From the NCBI RefSeq assembly GCF_002028425.1, contig NZ_CP020042.1, positions 806,001 through 870,000 of the forward strand: a DNA stretch of 64,000 bases. Reading direction: 5' to 3'. The position numbers were made by a program, and so were the translations under genes. Positions 1 through 9,270 of this stretch are shown here, one piece after another (position 1 is the stretch's first letter; every line of letters begins with the position of its first letter). Origin of the DNA: Streptomyces katrae. Its GTDB lineage: Bacteria; Actinomycetota; Actinomycetes; Streptomycetales; Streptomycetaceae. The notes under the pieces are model-generated. The model saw only the letters and a list, made by a program, of their open reading frames with translations. It searched no databases and was not told where the DNA came from.

Positions 1-361
<361 letters not shown>

Positions 362-426
362 CGGGAGGTCCTTTCAGAGGGGCGGGGCGGCCGGTGGCCG
401 GCCCTCGACCACAAATAGAGCACACA

Positions 427-448
427 ATTCAGTTGTGCACAACTCAAT
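427..448. promoter_or_regulatory. Probable OhrR operator between ohr and ohrR
   Basis: A 22-bp inverted repeat with a perfect 14-bp core AGTTGTGCACAACT (431-444), flanked by ATT/AAT arms with one mismatched pair (C430/C445). It lies in the divergent promoter region. A possible -10 box for ohrR, TAGACT at 469-474, ends only 7 bp before its ATG, which suggests a leaderless ohrR transcript and repression of both genes from one site. Binding by OhrR is inferred from position and symmetry. Confidence 0.7.
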
Positions 449-481
449 CGCTTACAAGGCGGCTCGGGTAGACTGGCGCCC

Positions 482-976
482 ATGACGGAGCAGCCCATGA
501 CCGAGCCCGGCGACACCCTCCGCGACCAGGACTTCCTCCGCCTCGACGGGCAGATCTGCTTCGCGCTGGGCGCCGCGAACCGCGCCTTCGGCGGGCTCTA
601 CCGGGTCATCCTCAAGGACCTGGAGCTGACCTACCCCCAGTACCTGGTGATGCTGGTGCTCTGGGAGCACGGGACGATGCCGGTCAAGCAGCTGGGGCAG
701 CACCTGCGGCTCGACTCCGGCACCCTCTCCCCCCTGCTCAAGCGGCTGGAGGCGGCCGGACTGGTCCGCCGCGAGCGCAGCACGCAGGACGAGCGGTCCG
801 TGCACGCGGTGCTCACGGAGCAGGGCGCGGCCCTGCGGGAGCGCGCCGCGGAGGTGCCGCGCAGGATCGCGCGGGCCACCGGGTTCGAGCTCGCCGAGAT
901 CCGCGAGCTGCAAGAACGCCTGGGCCGCCTGACGGCCGCCCTGGACGCGGCCGTGGACTCCGTCGCCCAGGACTGA
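482..976 (+). CDS. ohrR: OhrR, MarR-family organic peroxide sensor/repressor
   Basis: 164-aa winged-helix repressor of the MarR family. The single sensing cysteine sits in the N-terminal helix at residue 26 (GQICFALGAANR), matching the redox-active Cys of known OhrR proteins. The following YPQYLVMLVLWEH and LDSGTLSPLLKRLEAAGLV segments are the family's dimer and recognition-helix signatures, and DERSV forms the wing. Oxidation of the Cys by organic peroxides is expected to release DNA and induce the divergent ohr. There is no clear ribosome site before the ATG at 482, fitting a leaderless start; a second in-frame ATG lies five codons on. Confidence 0.92.
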   Translation: MTEQPMTEPGDTLRDQDFLRLDGQICFALGAANRAFGGLYRVILKDLELTYPQYLVMLVLWEHGTMPVKQLGQHLRLDSGTLSPLLKRLEAAGLVRRERSTQDERSVHAVLTEQGAALRERAAEVPRRIARATGFELAEIRELQERLGRLTAALDAAVDSVAQD

Positions 977-985
977 GCCGCGGCC

Positions 986-1432
986 TCAGGCCTCCGGCCG
1001 GCGCTCCATCGCCGGGCGCAGGCGCTCCAGCAGGGCGTAGAGGGTCGCACCCTCCGTCTCGTCCAGGGTGTCCAGCGCCCCGTGCGTGGCCTGCATCTCC
1101 TCGCGCACCCGCCGCATGGTCTCGCGGCCCTCGTCGGTCGCGACGACGTTCTTGACCCGGCGGTCCCTCGGCTCGGGCTCGCGCCGCACCAGCCCGCGCG
1201 CCTCCAGCCGGTCCACGATCCCCGTGACGTTCGAGGCGTCACAGGCGAGCAGGGAGGCCAGGCCGCGCATGGGCACCGGGCCGTCGAGCTGGGCCAGGAC
1301 CTTGGCCTGGGTGGAGGTCAGCCCGTACCGGGCGGCCGCGGCGGCGAAGTCCCGCCACTGGGCCGTGCCGATGGCGGCGAGCAGTTCCAGCAGTTCCAGC
1401 TTGGCGGGGCGGTGCGTCGCGGTGGTGCTCAT
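986..1432 (-). CDS. MarR-family transcriptional regulator
   Basis: 148-aa winged-helix MarR regulator with the recognition segment LLACDASNVTGIVDRLEARGLV and wing DRRVKNV. It lacks the OhrR-type sensor Cys; its only Cys is in the recognition region (LACDAS). It is convergent with ohrR (10 bp apart) and divergent from the MFS exporter at 1602. The intergenic space holds an inverted repeat close to its own start. By family precedent it would repress itself and the exporter until a small phenolic or drug-like ligand binds; the ligand cannot be told from sequence. Confidence 0.85.
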   Translation of the reverse strand: MSTTATHRPAKLELLELLAAIGTAQWRDFAAAAARYGLTSTQAKVLAQLDGPVPMRGLASLLACDASNVTGIVDRLEARGLVRREPEPRDRRVKNVVATDEGRETMRRVREEMQATHGALDTLDETEGATLYALLERLRPAMERRPEA

Positions 1433-1455
1433 GGCTCGGACCCTACTCGAGGATC

Positions 1456-1470
1456 GTTGACATTATCAAC
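1456..1470. promoter_or_regulatory. Candidate MarR operator in front of the MFS exporter
   Basis: GTTGACATTATCAAC, a 15-bp inverted repeat (GTTGA/TCAAC arms) in the AT-rich divergent gap between the MarR gene (start 1432) and the exporter. Length and symmetry fit a MarR dimer site. Regulatory role is inferred. Confidence 0.5.
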
Positions 1471-1601
1471 CTTTTACTTGACCACCTTAAGCATCTCTGG
1501 CTACCTTCGGGGAAGTACTTGATGACATGAAACATCTGCGTCCTCAAACAACCGGGCGCAGGATTCCGAAGCACCGAAGCACTGAGAAGGTCCCCGCAGC
1601 C

Positions 1602-3104
1602 ATGAGCTCCGCCGCATCCGCCCCCGCAGAAGGCAGGAGCAGGAACGAGACGGTCATCGTCTTCGCCCTGAGCCTCGCCGCCATGGTCGTGTCGATGATG
1701 CAGACCCTGCCCGTACCGATCCTGGGCCTGATCCGCAACGACCTCGGCACCACCACCGCCAACGTCAGCTGGGTGACCACCGCCACCCTGCTGTCCGCCG
1801 CGGTCTTCACCCCGCTGCTCGGCCGCTTCGGCGACCAGCACGGCAAGAAGCCCACCCTGGTGGCCGTCCTCGGCGTGATGGTCGCGGGTTCCGTGGTCGC
1901 GGCGCTCGCGAGCTCGCTGCCCCTGCTGATCCTGGGCCGGGTGCTCCAGGGCTCCGCCACCGCCATCTTCCCGCTGGCCCTCTCCGTCCTGCGCGAGGAG
2001 GTCCGCCCGCAGAAGCTGCCCGGCGCGATGGCGCTGGTCAGCGGCACCCTCGCGTTCGGCAGCGGCCTGGCGCTGGTCGCCACCGGCCTGCTGACCTCCG
2101 GCGAGAACGCCGACTACCGCAACGCCTTCTGGATGGCCACCGGCTTCGCCACGCTGGCCCTGCTCGCCGTCGTCTTCCTGGTCCCGGCGACCCGTCACAA
2201 GACCGGCGGCCGCACCGACTTCCTCGGCGCGCTGACCCTCGGCATCGCCCTGCTGCTGCTCCTGCTGCCCATCTCCCAGGGCCACGAGTGGGGCTGGTCC
2301 TCCGCCCGCACCCTGGGCAGCTTCGCCGGCGCCGCCGTCATGACGGCCGTCTGGGTCCTGGTCGAGCGCAAGGTCGCCGAACCGCTCGTCGACATGAAGA
2401 TGTTCGTGCACCGCCCGGTGCTGATGGCCAACCTGGCCGGCATCCTCGTCGGGTTCGGCATGTTCGCGAACTTCCTCGGCGTCTCCTACCTGGTCCAGAT
2501 GCCGCAGAAGCTCACCGGCTACGGCTTCGACGCCTCCATCCTGCGCGCCTCCGTCCAGTTCCTGCTGCCCGGCGCCATCGTCTCCCTGCTCGCCTCCCCC
2601 GTGGGCGGCCAGCTGGTGCGCCACCGCGGGCCGCGCCTGGCCCTCGCCGTCGCCGCCGCGCTCGGCGCCGCCGGCTTCGGGTGGCTGGCTCTCGACCACG
2701 GCCACACCGCCTCCGTGATCGGCGCGGGCGTCGTCGTCGGCGCGGCCGTCAGCTTCGGCTACGCGGCCATGCCCGCCGTGATCATGTCGAGCGTCCCGCA
2801 CCACCAGAGCGGCATCGCCAACGGCATCAACTCCATCTCCCGCTCCACCGGCAGCGCGATCGGCAGCGCCATCGTCACCACGATCCTGGCGTCCAAGACG
2901 ATCGAGCACCTTCCCAAGGGAGTTCCGCCGCTGCCCGCCGAGTCCGGGTTCACCCTCACCTTCTGGATCGGTGCCGCCGCGTTCGCGCTGGTCGCCGTCA
3001 TCAGCTGGCTGGGGCTGCGCTCCGGCCACGGCCCGCGCGTCGTCGGAGGGGCCGCCGCCAGCGCCGCTCCGCAGAAGGCCGCGGAGACCGCCTCCGCCCG
3101 CTGA
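1602..3104 (+). CDS. MFS drug/H+ antiporter, DHA2-like
   Basis: 500-aa integral membrane transporter of the major facilitator superfamily. It has the motif A loop GRFGDQHGKKPT after TM2 and an arginine-containing TM4 (GRVLQGSATAIFPLALSVLREEV). The hydrophobic pattern and length fit a 14-TM DHA2 (EmrB/QacA-like) exporter. I chose the ATG at 1602, with AAGG 11-12 nt upstream, over the ATG at 1527, which would add 25 unconserved polar residues. Divergence from a MarR gene suggests ligand-induced efflux of a toxic compound; the substrate is unknown. Confidence 0.88.
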   Translation: MSSAASAPAEGRSRNETVIVFALSLAAMVVSMMQTLPVPILGLIRNDLGTTTANVSWVTTATLLSAAVFTPLLGRFGDQHGKKPTLVAVLGVMVAGSVVAALASSLPLLILGRVLQGSATAIFPLALSVLREEVRPQKLPGAMALVSGTLAFGSGLALVATGLLTSGENADYRNAFWMATGFATLALLAVVFLVPATRHKTGGRTDFLGALTLGIALLLLLLPISQGHEWGWSSARTLGSFAGAAVMTAVWVLVERKVAEPLVDMKMFVHRPVLMANLAGILVGFGMFANFLGVSYLVQMPQKLTGYGFDASILRASVQFLLPGAIVSLLASPVGGQLVRHRGPRLALAVAAALGAAGFGWLALDHGHTASVIGAGVVVGAAVSFGYAAMPAVIMSSVPHHQSGIANGINSISRSTGSAIGSAIVTTILASKTIEHLPKGVPPLPAESGFTLTFWIGAAAFALVAVISWLGLRSGHGPRVVGGAAASAAPQKAAETASAR

Positions 3105-3121
3105 CCCCACCTACGCCCCGC

Positions 3122-3158
3122 CCGCTGCCCCCGGTCCCGCACGGACCGGGGGCAGCGG
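3122..3158 (+). terminator. Intrinsic terminator after the MFS exporter
   Basis: Perfect 16-bp GC-rich stem (3122-3137 with 3143-3158) and 5-nt loop CGCAC, 17 bp after the stop codon. No U-tract follows, as is common in Streptomyces. Confidence 0.8.
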
Positions 3159-3322
3159 CGTTTCCGGCCCGGAACGCCACTCGGCGACGGGGGGTGCACA
3201 CCCGCGGCGAGGCGTTGTCAGTGGGGCTCGCTAGTCTCCCGACATACCGCAGCCCAGCAGGCGTTGAAGCCTTCCTCCGGGCTGCGCAAGACGGTTTCCG
3301 GACAGGCGGAGGGGCACGGCTG

Positions 3323-4180
3323 ATGGCTTGGCTGGCGTTGGACGAGGGGTACGAGGTCTCCCTCGTGGAAGGGCGGGTCGCCGTACGGCGGCCCGCGGGG
3401 CGGCAGTTGAAGACGGTCCCCAAGGCGCTGCGCGACCACCCCGAGGTGGACCGGCTGCGCCGGCTCGCCGAATGGCTCGACCGGCACGAGGCCGCCTGCG
3501 TGGCCCAGGTGGACGCCTGGATGGTCTCCTCGCTGCCCGTGCCCACCGCCCTCCTGGCCCGGGTCTGGCGCGACGAGGCCTGGCAGGCCGCCCTGCGCGA
3601 CCTGGCCGTCGTCGGTGACGCCGACCCCGACGAGGTGGGCTTCCTGCGCGACGCCACCGACGCCGGCGAGCTCAAGGTGGTCAACCTCGACGGCGAGACC
3701 GTACGCCTCTCCCCGCGCACGGTGACCCTGCCGCACCCGGTGCTGCTGCCCGACCTGGACGACGTACGGGAGTTCGCGGCCGAGCTGGACATCACCCAGC
3801 GCGTGGAGCAGATCCACCGGGCGACCTGGACCCGGCCCGAGGAGGTCAAGGCCTCCGCCACCGAGGTACGGGACTACGCGGGCGGCAAGTTCCCCTCCCG
3901 GTTCAGCCTCGCGGCCCGCGCCACCGGCCTCGGCTACCGCGTCTCCGGCGGCTACGCCACCTGCCGGGTCCGCGACACCGGGCGGGCGGTGGAGGCGGCC
4001 GTGTGGATCGGCGAGCCCTACTGGGAGGACGAGTCGGAGACCGGCGCCCTGAGCTGGCACGACGAGGAGGGCCGGGCCGTCCGGCTCGGCGAGGTCGGAC
4101 CGGTGGCCTGGTCCGAGGGGATGCGGATGGCCGCGGCGCTGTACGCCGGGCGCAAGATCGAGGAGGGCGGGAACGCATGA
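3323..4180 (+). CDS. DUF4132 (MolR-type) protein, first gene of the MoxR/VWA operon
   Basis: 285-aa protein resembling the DUF4132 domain of E. coli MolR/YehI: LKTVPKALRDHPEVDRLRRL near the N-terminus, then an alpha/beta region ending in DVREFAAELDITQ and a C-terminal part rich in Gly/Tyr. Here the domain is a stand-alone protein rather than the C-terminus of a long one. The ATG at 3323 follows GGAGGGG. It overlaps the next gene by ATGA, so the two are translationally coupled. The biochemical role is unknown; the association with a MoxR ATPase, a VWA protein and a SWIM protein suggests a chaperone-like assembly or conflict complex (inference). Confidence 0.75.
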   Translation: MAWLALDEGYEVSLVEGRVAVRRPAGRQLKTVPKALRDHPEVDRLRRLAEWLDRHEAACVAQVDAWMVSSLPVPTALLARVWRDEAWQAALRDLAVVGDADPDEVGFLRDATDAGELKVVNLDGETVRLSPRTVTLPHPVLLPDLDDVREFAAELDITQRVEQIHRATWTRPEEVKASATEVRDYAGGKFPSRFSLAARATGLGYRVSGGYATCRVRDTGRAVEAAVWIGEPYWEDESETGALSWHDEEGRAVRLGEVGPVAWSEGMRMAAALYAGRKIEEGGNA

Positions 4181-7100
4181 GCACCGACACCACCGAGGCA
4201 CTGGCCGGTACGGACACCGGCGCGGGGAGCACGAGCGCCGGACTCCTCGCCGCCGGCGCGGTCCTGCCCGAGGACACCGCGGACGCGGGCCCCGGGGCCG
4301 TCCCGCTGACCGCCCGGACGTACCGTCACCCGGCGCTCGGGGACGAGCGGGTCGTCGTCCGGCTGGCCGCGGCCGAGCTGGGCGCCGCCGAAGACCTCGC
4401 CGCGGGCTTCCTGGGCCTGATACCGGACGGCGAGCCCGCCGTCGTCGGCCTCGGCCGCCGGCAGGCGCTCGGCTTCCCCGAGTGGGTGCTCGTGCACCAC
4501 CCCGAGGACGGGCACCACGCCCTCGCCCTGGTCCCGGAGCTGGACCGGCTGGCCCGGCAGGCGAAGACCAAGCCCAAGGCCGCCCTCGACGCCTGCACCG
4601 AGATCGCCGAGCGGCTCGCCGCCTCCCTCCCGCACTTCCTGCCCGTCTTCCACGAGCAGGCCGCGCGCGTCTTCCTCGCCGTCGAGAACACCACGTACGC
4701 GGCCCAGCTGTTCGGCCGGGCCCGGGCCGCCGAGGCCCGCTACGGCCTGGCCGTCGACGAGGACCGCCTCGACGCCGTCTTCCTGGAGTTCGCCCTGGCC
4801 GGCGCCCTGCCGGTGAAGGTGCTCACCGGCTACGGCAAGGAGCTCGCCCAGCGGGTCTCCCCCGCCGAGGCCTTCACCCGCTTCCGCCGCCTGTGCGTCC
4901 GCCGCACCTCGGGCGGGCTCCCGCCGTCCGCGCAGGCCACGACCGAGCTGCGGCGCCTGGCCCGAGCGGCCGGGCTGAAGGGCAACCTGCCCGAGCAGGA
5001 ATACCTGGCCGAGCTGCTGCCGCTGCCCGCCACCCTGCGGGCGGCGGCCGGCTGGTGGAAGTCCCACCGCGCCGCGCTCATCGCCCTGGCCCGGGGGGTG
5101 CCGTCCGTACGGGGCACCCTGCTCGGCATGGTGCCGGGCGGTACCGGTGAGGCGGGCGAACTGTCCGTGATGTGGCTGGAGGTGCTGGAGGAGTCCGGCG
5201 CCACCGCCGGACTGGCCGACGACACCGTGCCCGAGGAGCAGCGCTCCCCCGACGGCACCGCGGGCTGGCTGGAGCGCTTCCACACCGCCCGGTACGCCGG
5301 CTGGGGCAACCCGCCCGCCGTGCCGGCCCTGCTGGAGCTCGTCACCCGCTGCGCCGGCCGGCTGCGCGCCGAACTGGCCCTGCCGGGCCGCGAGCAGGGC
5401 CTGCGCCTGGGCCTCCAGGACGTGAACCTGCTCGACCTGCTGCTCTCCCTCGGGCTTCCGGTCGCCGACCCCGAGGACGGCCCCCGGGCCCTGATGGGCC
5501 TGGAGGAGTGGAACCGGTCCGCCGAGCCGCGCGACCTGGTGGCGCTGTGCGCCGACGAGCGGCTGCGCCCCGCCTTCCTGCGCACCCTCAACCGGTTCAA
5601 CAGCCACATGTCGGGCGGCCGCGAGACCGTGCGCCGGCTCGCCGTCACCCCCGGCAGCAGCCCGCTGATCGCCGAGTGGGTCCGCGAGGTGGCCGCCGAG
5701 TCCACGGCCTCGGCCCTGCCCGACCTGCCCGAGGCGATCCGCCGGCTGACCTGGCTGCCCGCCGAGGCCCTGGCGCTGGCCCCGGAGGAGGTGGGCAGGG
5801 CCGCCGCCGCCGACCTGGGCGAGGTCCTCGCCCGCACCCTGCGCGGCGGCCTGTTCGAGGAACTGGTCTGGCCGGCCTGGGAGAGCGCCGTCCGCGAGCT
5901 GACGCCCGGCCGCGGCCGCGGCCACCTGACCGTGATGGACGCCTGGCCGTACGTCATCGTCGCCAACTCCACGCAGGTGCGGGTCCTCGACGCCGACTCC
6001 ACCGTGCTCACGCACGACCTGCGGGTACCCTCCGGCAACCACCGCCAGACCGGCTTCCACTACACCGACGGCGACCTGCTCGTCTTCTGGGCCACCTACA
6101 ACGGCCCCGTCGAGGGCTACTGGCTGAGCGCCCCCGACGACGTGCTCACCCTGGACTCCTCGGCCACGTACTGGCAGATGCGCTCCGGGCACGCCTCGCT
6201 GCCGCTGGCCGGCGGCGGCCGCACCACCGGCCTCGGCGTGCTGCACCGCGGCGACAGCCGGATCCCGGCCGAACGGCCCGTCATCTCCGACGGGACCTCG
6301 TACTGGGCCTGGGACGGCGACGGCGAGCCCGGCGGCCGGGGCTGGGCCGAGTACGACCCCGCCACCGGGGCGACGGGACGTCGCTCGATGCCGGCCTTCC
6401 TCTCCGAAGCCCTGCGCGACCACCCCGGCGGCAGCAGCCTGCCCGACAACGTCGGCCAGAACTGGCTGCGGCCGGCGCCCGCCGTCGAGGGCTCCGTCCT
6501 GGGCACCTCCGAAGACGGCCTGCTGGGCTGGCGCGCCGTGCGCGTGCCCGGCCGGGGCTGGCACGGCTCCGACACCACCGGCGGCCGGGTCACCGTCCCC
6601 GAGGGCGGCGCCAGGCCGGAAGCGGCGGTCCGCCTGCCCGGCGACGAGCGGCCCCGCGCCGTGACGAGCGACTGGCGGACCCTGTCCCTGCGCGACCCCG
6701 AGGGAGCCGTCACCGCCCGGGTCACGGCGAGCCACCACGGCGCCCCGCTCGCCGCCGGCGGCGCGGAACTCCCGCCGCTCACCCACTGGTACTGCCTGCG
6801 CCCCCGCGACCCCGAGGGCTCGGCGGCGCTGCGCGCACTGGACGGCGCGGCCGCCGGAGCGCTGCTGAAGGCGGCCGGGGAGGCGGAGAAGCGCGAGGAG
6901 CTGCCTGCGCTGGTGCGCTCCGCCCTGCCCGCGGTCGGCGAGCCCGTGCTGATCGCCGGGGTGGTCGACGCGGTCCGCGCCGCGCTGGTCCAGCGCAAGG
7001 CCCTGGCCGGGGTCGCGCAGTCGCTGGCCGGCCGCCCGGCGGCCCCGCCGCGGCCGCGCGCCGTGCGCGGGCCCTCCGACCAGCTGCTCGACGCCGCCCT

Positions 7101-9141
7101 GCACGGGCTGACGGGCAACCCCTACCACCGCTACCTCGGCGGGGACCTCGACGCGACGTTCGTGCTGCTGCGGACGCTGGGGACGGCCGTCGCCGACACC
7201 GCCGCCGAGGCGGTGCCCGGACGGCTGCACGTGGACCTGCCGAAGCTGGCGCAGTCCTCGTTCCCCTGGGCGGGGCTGCTCCTGGAGGCACCCGCCGCGG
7301 TCGCGTACCGCGCGGTCGTCACCGGCACCACCGAGGAGCAGCGGGCCGACCTGTGCCGGGCGCTGTCCGAGGTGGAGGCGCTCGGCCTGGCCTCGGCCGA
7401 GACCTCCGCCGCCCGGTGGCGGCGCCTGACGGTACGGATCGACACCGGCCACCTGCTGGGCGCCGACGGCCGGGAGCGGGGCAAGGGCGGCCGGCACCGC
7501 GCGGTGGTGCCGCTCGGCGGCGGGGCGGTGCTCGCGCTGAACGAGCAGACCCGGGAGTACGAGCGGGCGCGCGAGTTCGACGCGCTGCTGCACGACCCGG
7601 CCGGCGCCTTCGCGGTGCCCGCGCCCTACACCGGCGCCGGCGAGGCGGTGACGGTCGGCGACCGCGAGCGCGGGGCCGGCTGGCTGGCGGCGTTCCTGAA
7701 GGAGGCCACCGAGCGCGGCCCGGCGCCGTGGTTCCCGGAGGCGGCCGAGGAGTTCGGCCGGCTGACCGGCGTGTCGGCGGCCATGGCCCGTCTGGTGCTG
7801 GCGGGGCTGCCGTACGTGGACACCCACGACCGCAATTTCCTGCCCGCCGAGCTGCGCGGGGTCCTCGGGGTCAAGGCCGCGGACGCGGCGCCCGCCCGCA
7901 ACGACCTCCGGGACCTCTCCCCCGAGGTGCGGCGCGAGCTGGTCGCGGCACTGCTGCCCGCCGACCCGGCGCGGCTGTGGACGCACGGACCGGACGCGGA
8001 GGCCGCCGCGCGGGTGTGGAACCGGCGCGCGGGCCGCCGTACGCCGGTGCCCGAGTGGCTGCTCGCCGACGCCGCCAAGGAGGTCCGCCCGGCGTGGTCG
8101 GCGCACCGGGCGCTGCCCGCGCTGCTGGACGCGGCGGCGTCCCCGGTGCTGTCCGCCGACACCGCCTGGACCGTCAAGGGGAACCGCGCCGAGCCCGTGG
8201 TCCCGGGCGGGCACCCCTTCGACACGGCCGTGCTCACGGCGTCGGTGGGCTTCGCGGCCTGGCTCGCGCACCGGCTGCCCGCCGGGCACCCCGTACGGTC
8301 CTGCCTGCCGCCGGCGCTGACGGCCGTACGGCAGCGGCTGGCCTCGCCGGACCTGCTGCTGAGCGTCGGGCACTACGTGAGCCTGCCCGACTTCCGCAAG
8401 GCGGCCGGCACCCCGACCGAGACCGCGGAGGGGTACGAGCGGTACGGCGCGGTGGTACTGCCCACGCACGGCGGCCACCCCCTGCCCGCGCTGCGCACGG
8501 CGCTGCTGGACTCGACCGGGTCCGACCCGTACCTGCCGCTGCTGCGCGGCACCGAACAGCTGCCCTCCTCGGCGGAGACGGCGCTGCGCCTGGCCCACGA
8601 CCCGGGCTTCGCGGCGCTGCTCGCCGACCCGGGAGCGCCGGTGGCGGGCGCGGTGGACGTGGAGGGCACCTGGTGGCCGCAGGACCCGGGCCGCAGCGTC
8701 CCGGAGCTGGTGGCGGAGGTGTCCGCGGAGTACGGGCTCGGCGCGGACGCGGCCGTCCTGTACCTGGCGCTGCTCGCGATGCCCGACCCGACCGACCGGA
8801 ACACGGCCCGCTGGACGGGCTGGAAGCCGGCCCGGCTGAAGGCCGCCCGCGCGGAGCTGGCCGCCACGGACCTGGTGGTGTCGGCCACCCGCGGCCGGGC
8901 CGGGCGCTCCCTGTTCCTGCCCGGCCCGTGGGCCGAGCCGGACTCGCCCGCGCTGCCCGTCGAGCAGTGGAAGCTGCCGATGTACGGCGTGGCTCCGGGC
9001 GGCCGGCCGGTGCTGGGCGTGCTGGTGCCCGCCGAGCCGGTCGCGAAGCTGTACCGCCGGGCGTGGGCGCGGGTCCGCGAGGGCGACGTGCCGCGCTTCG
9101 AGGAGCTCAAGGTGAAGCGCACCACGGGCCGGCGGCGCTGA
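4177..9141 (+). CDS. Large (1654 aa) uncharacterised protein of the MoxR/VWA operon
   Basis: Cytosolic, without signal peptide or TM segments. I recognise no catalytic motif. The N-terminal third is helical and repeat-like. Residues about 580-860 are rich in Trp/Tyr/Gly-Asp strands (WPYVIVANSTQVRVLDAD, GTSYWAWDGDGEPGG) that look like a beta-propeller. The C-terminal half is again helical and ends in a basic tail (KVKRTTGRRR). The ATG at 4177 overlaps the stop of the DUF4132 gene. Its size and place suggest the scaffold or substrate-recognition partner of the MoxR ATPase, standing where other genomes carry long MolR-like proteins. This is inference from context. Confidence 0.6.
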   Translation: MSTDTTEALAGTDTGAGSTSAGLLAAGAVLPEDTADAGPGAVPLTARTYRHPALGDERVVVRLAAAELGAAEDLAAGFLGLIPDGEPAVVGLGRRQALGFPEWVLVHHPEDGHHALALVPELDRLARQAKTKPKAALDACTEIAERLAASLPHFLPVFHEQAARVFLAVENTTYAAQLFGRARAAEARYGLAVDEDRLDAVFLEFALAGALPVKVLTGYGKELAQRVSPAEAFTRFRRLCVRRTSGGLPPSAQATTELRRLARAAGLKGNLPEQEYLAELLPLPATLRAAAGWWKSHRAALIALARGVPSVRGTLLGMVPGGTGEAGELSVMWLEVLEESGATAGLADDTVPEEQRSPDGTAGWLERFHTARYAGWGNPPAVPALLELVTRCAGRLRAELALPGREQGLRLGLQDVNLLDLLLSLGLPVADPEDGPRALMGLEEWNRSAEPRDLVALCADERLRPAFLRTLNRFNSHMSGGRETVRRLAVTPGSSPLIAEWVREVAAESTASALPDLPEAIRRLTWLPAEALALAPEEVGRAAAADLGEVLARTLRGGLFEELVWPAWESAVRELTPGRGRGHLTVMDAWPYVIVANSTQVRVLDADSTVLTHDLRVPSGNHRQTGFHYTDGDLLVFWATYNGPVEGYWLSAPDDVLTLDSSATYWQMRSGHASLPLAGGGRTTGLGVLHRGDSRIPAERPVISDGTSYWAWDGDGEPGGRGWAEYDPATGATGRRSMPAFLSEALRDHPGGSSLPDNVGQNWLRPAPAVEGSVLGTSEDGLLGWRAVRVPGRGWHGSDTTGGRVTVPEGGARPEAAVRLPGDERPRAVTSDWRTLSLRDPEGAVTARVTASHHGAPLAAGGAELPPLTHWYCLRPRDPEGSAALRALDGAAAGALLKAAGEAEKREELPALVRSALPAVGEPVLIAGVVDAVRAALVQRKALAGVAQSLAGRPAAPPRPRAVRGPSDQLLDAALHGLTGNPYHRYLGGDLDATFVLLRTLGTAVADTAAEAVPGRLHVDLPKLAQSSFPWAGLLLEAPAAVAYRAVVTGTTEEQRADLCRALSEVEALGLASAETSAARWRRLTVRIDTGHLLGADGRERGKGGRHRAVVPLGGGAVLALNEQTREYERAREFDALLHDPAGAFAVPAPYTGAGEAVTVGDRERGAGWLAAFLKEATERGPAPWFPEAAEEFGRLTGVSAAMARLVLAGLPYVDTHDRNFLPAELRGVLGVKAADAAPARNDLRDLSPEVRRELVAALLPADPARLWTHGPDAEAAARVWNRRAGRRTPVPEWLLADAAKEVRPAWSAHRALPALLDAAASPVLSADTAWTVKGNRAEPVVPGGHPFDTAVLTASVGFAAWLAHRLPAGHPVRSCLPPALTAVRQRLASPDLLLSVGHYVSLPDFRKAAGTPTETAEGYERYGAVVLPTHGGHPLPALRTALLDSTGSDPYLPLLRGTEQLPSSAETALRLAHDPGFAALLADPGAPVAGAVDVEGTWWPQDPGRSVPELVAEVSAEYGLGADAAVLYLALLAMPDPTDRNTARWTGWKPARLKAARAELAATDLVVSATRGRAGRSLFLPGPWAEPDSPALPVEQWKLPMYGVAPGGRPVLGVLVPAEPVAKLYRRAWARVREGDVPRFEELKVKRTTGRRR

Positions 9142-9160
9142 GCCGCCGCCCGTGACCGGC

Positions 9161-9203
9161 CCCGGCGGGGGCGCGGGCCCTGACCGGCCCCGCCCCCGCC
9201 GGG
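9161..9203 (+). terminator. GC hairpin between the 1654-aa gene and the MoxR gene
   Basis: 13-bp perfect stem (9161-9173 with 9191-9203), 17-nt loop, in the only sizeable gap (129 bp) of this operon. It could terminate or attenuate, letting the MoxR, DUF5682-VWA and SWIM genes be expressed at a different level. Confidence 0.5.
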
Positions 9204-9270
9204 CCCCTCCTTCCTTTCCGTACGGCGGAAGCCTCCGTACGGCTGAAGCCGAGAACACGAGGACTTGACC

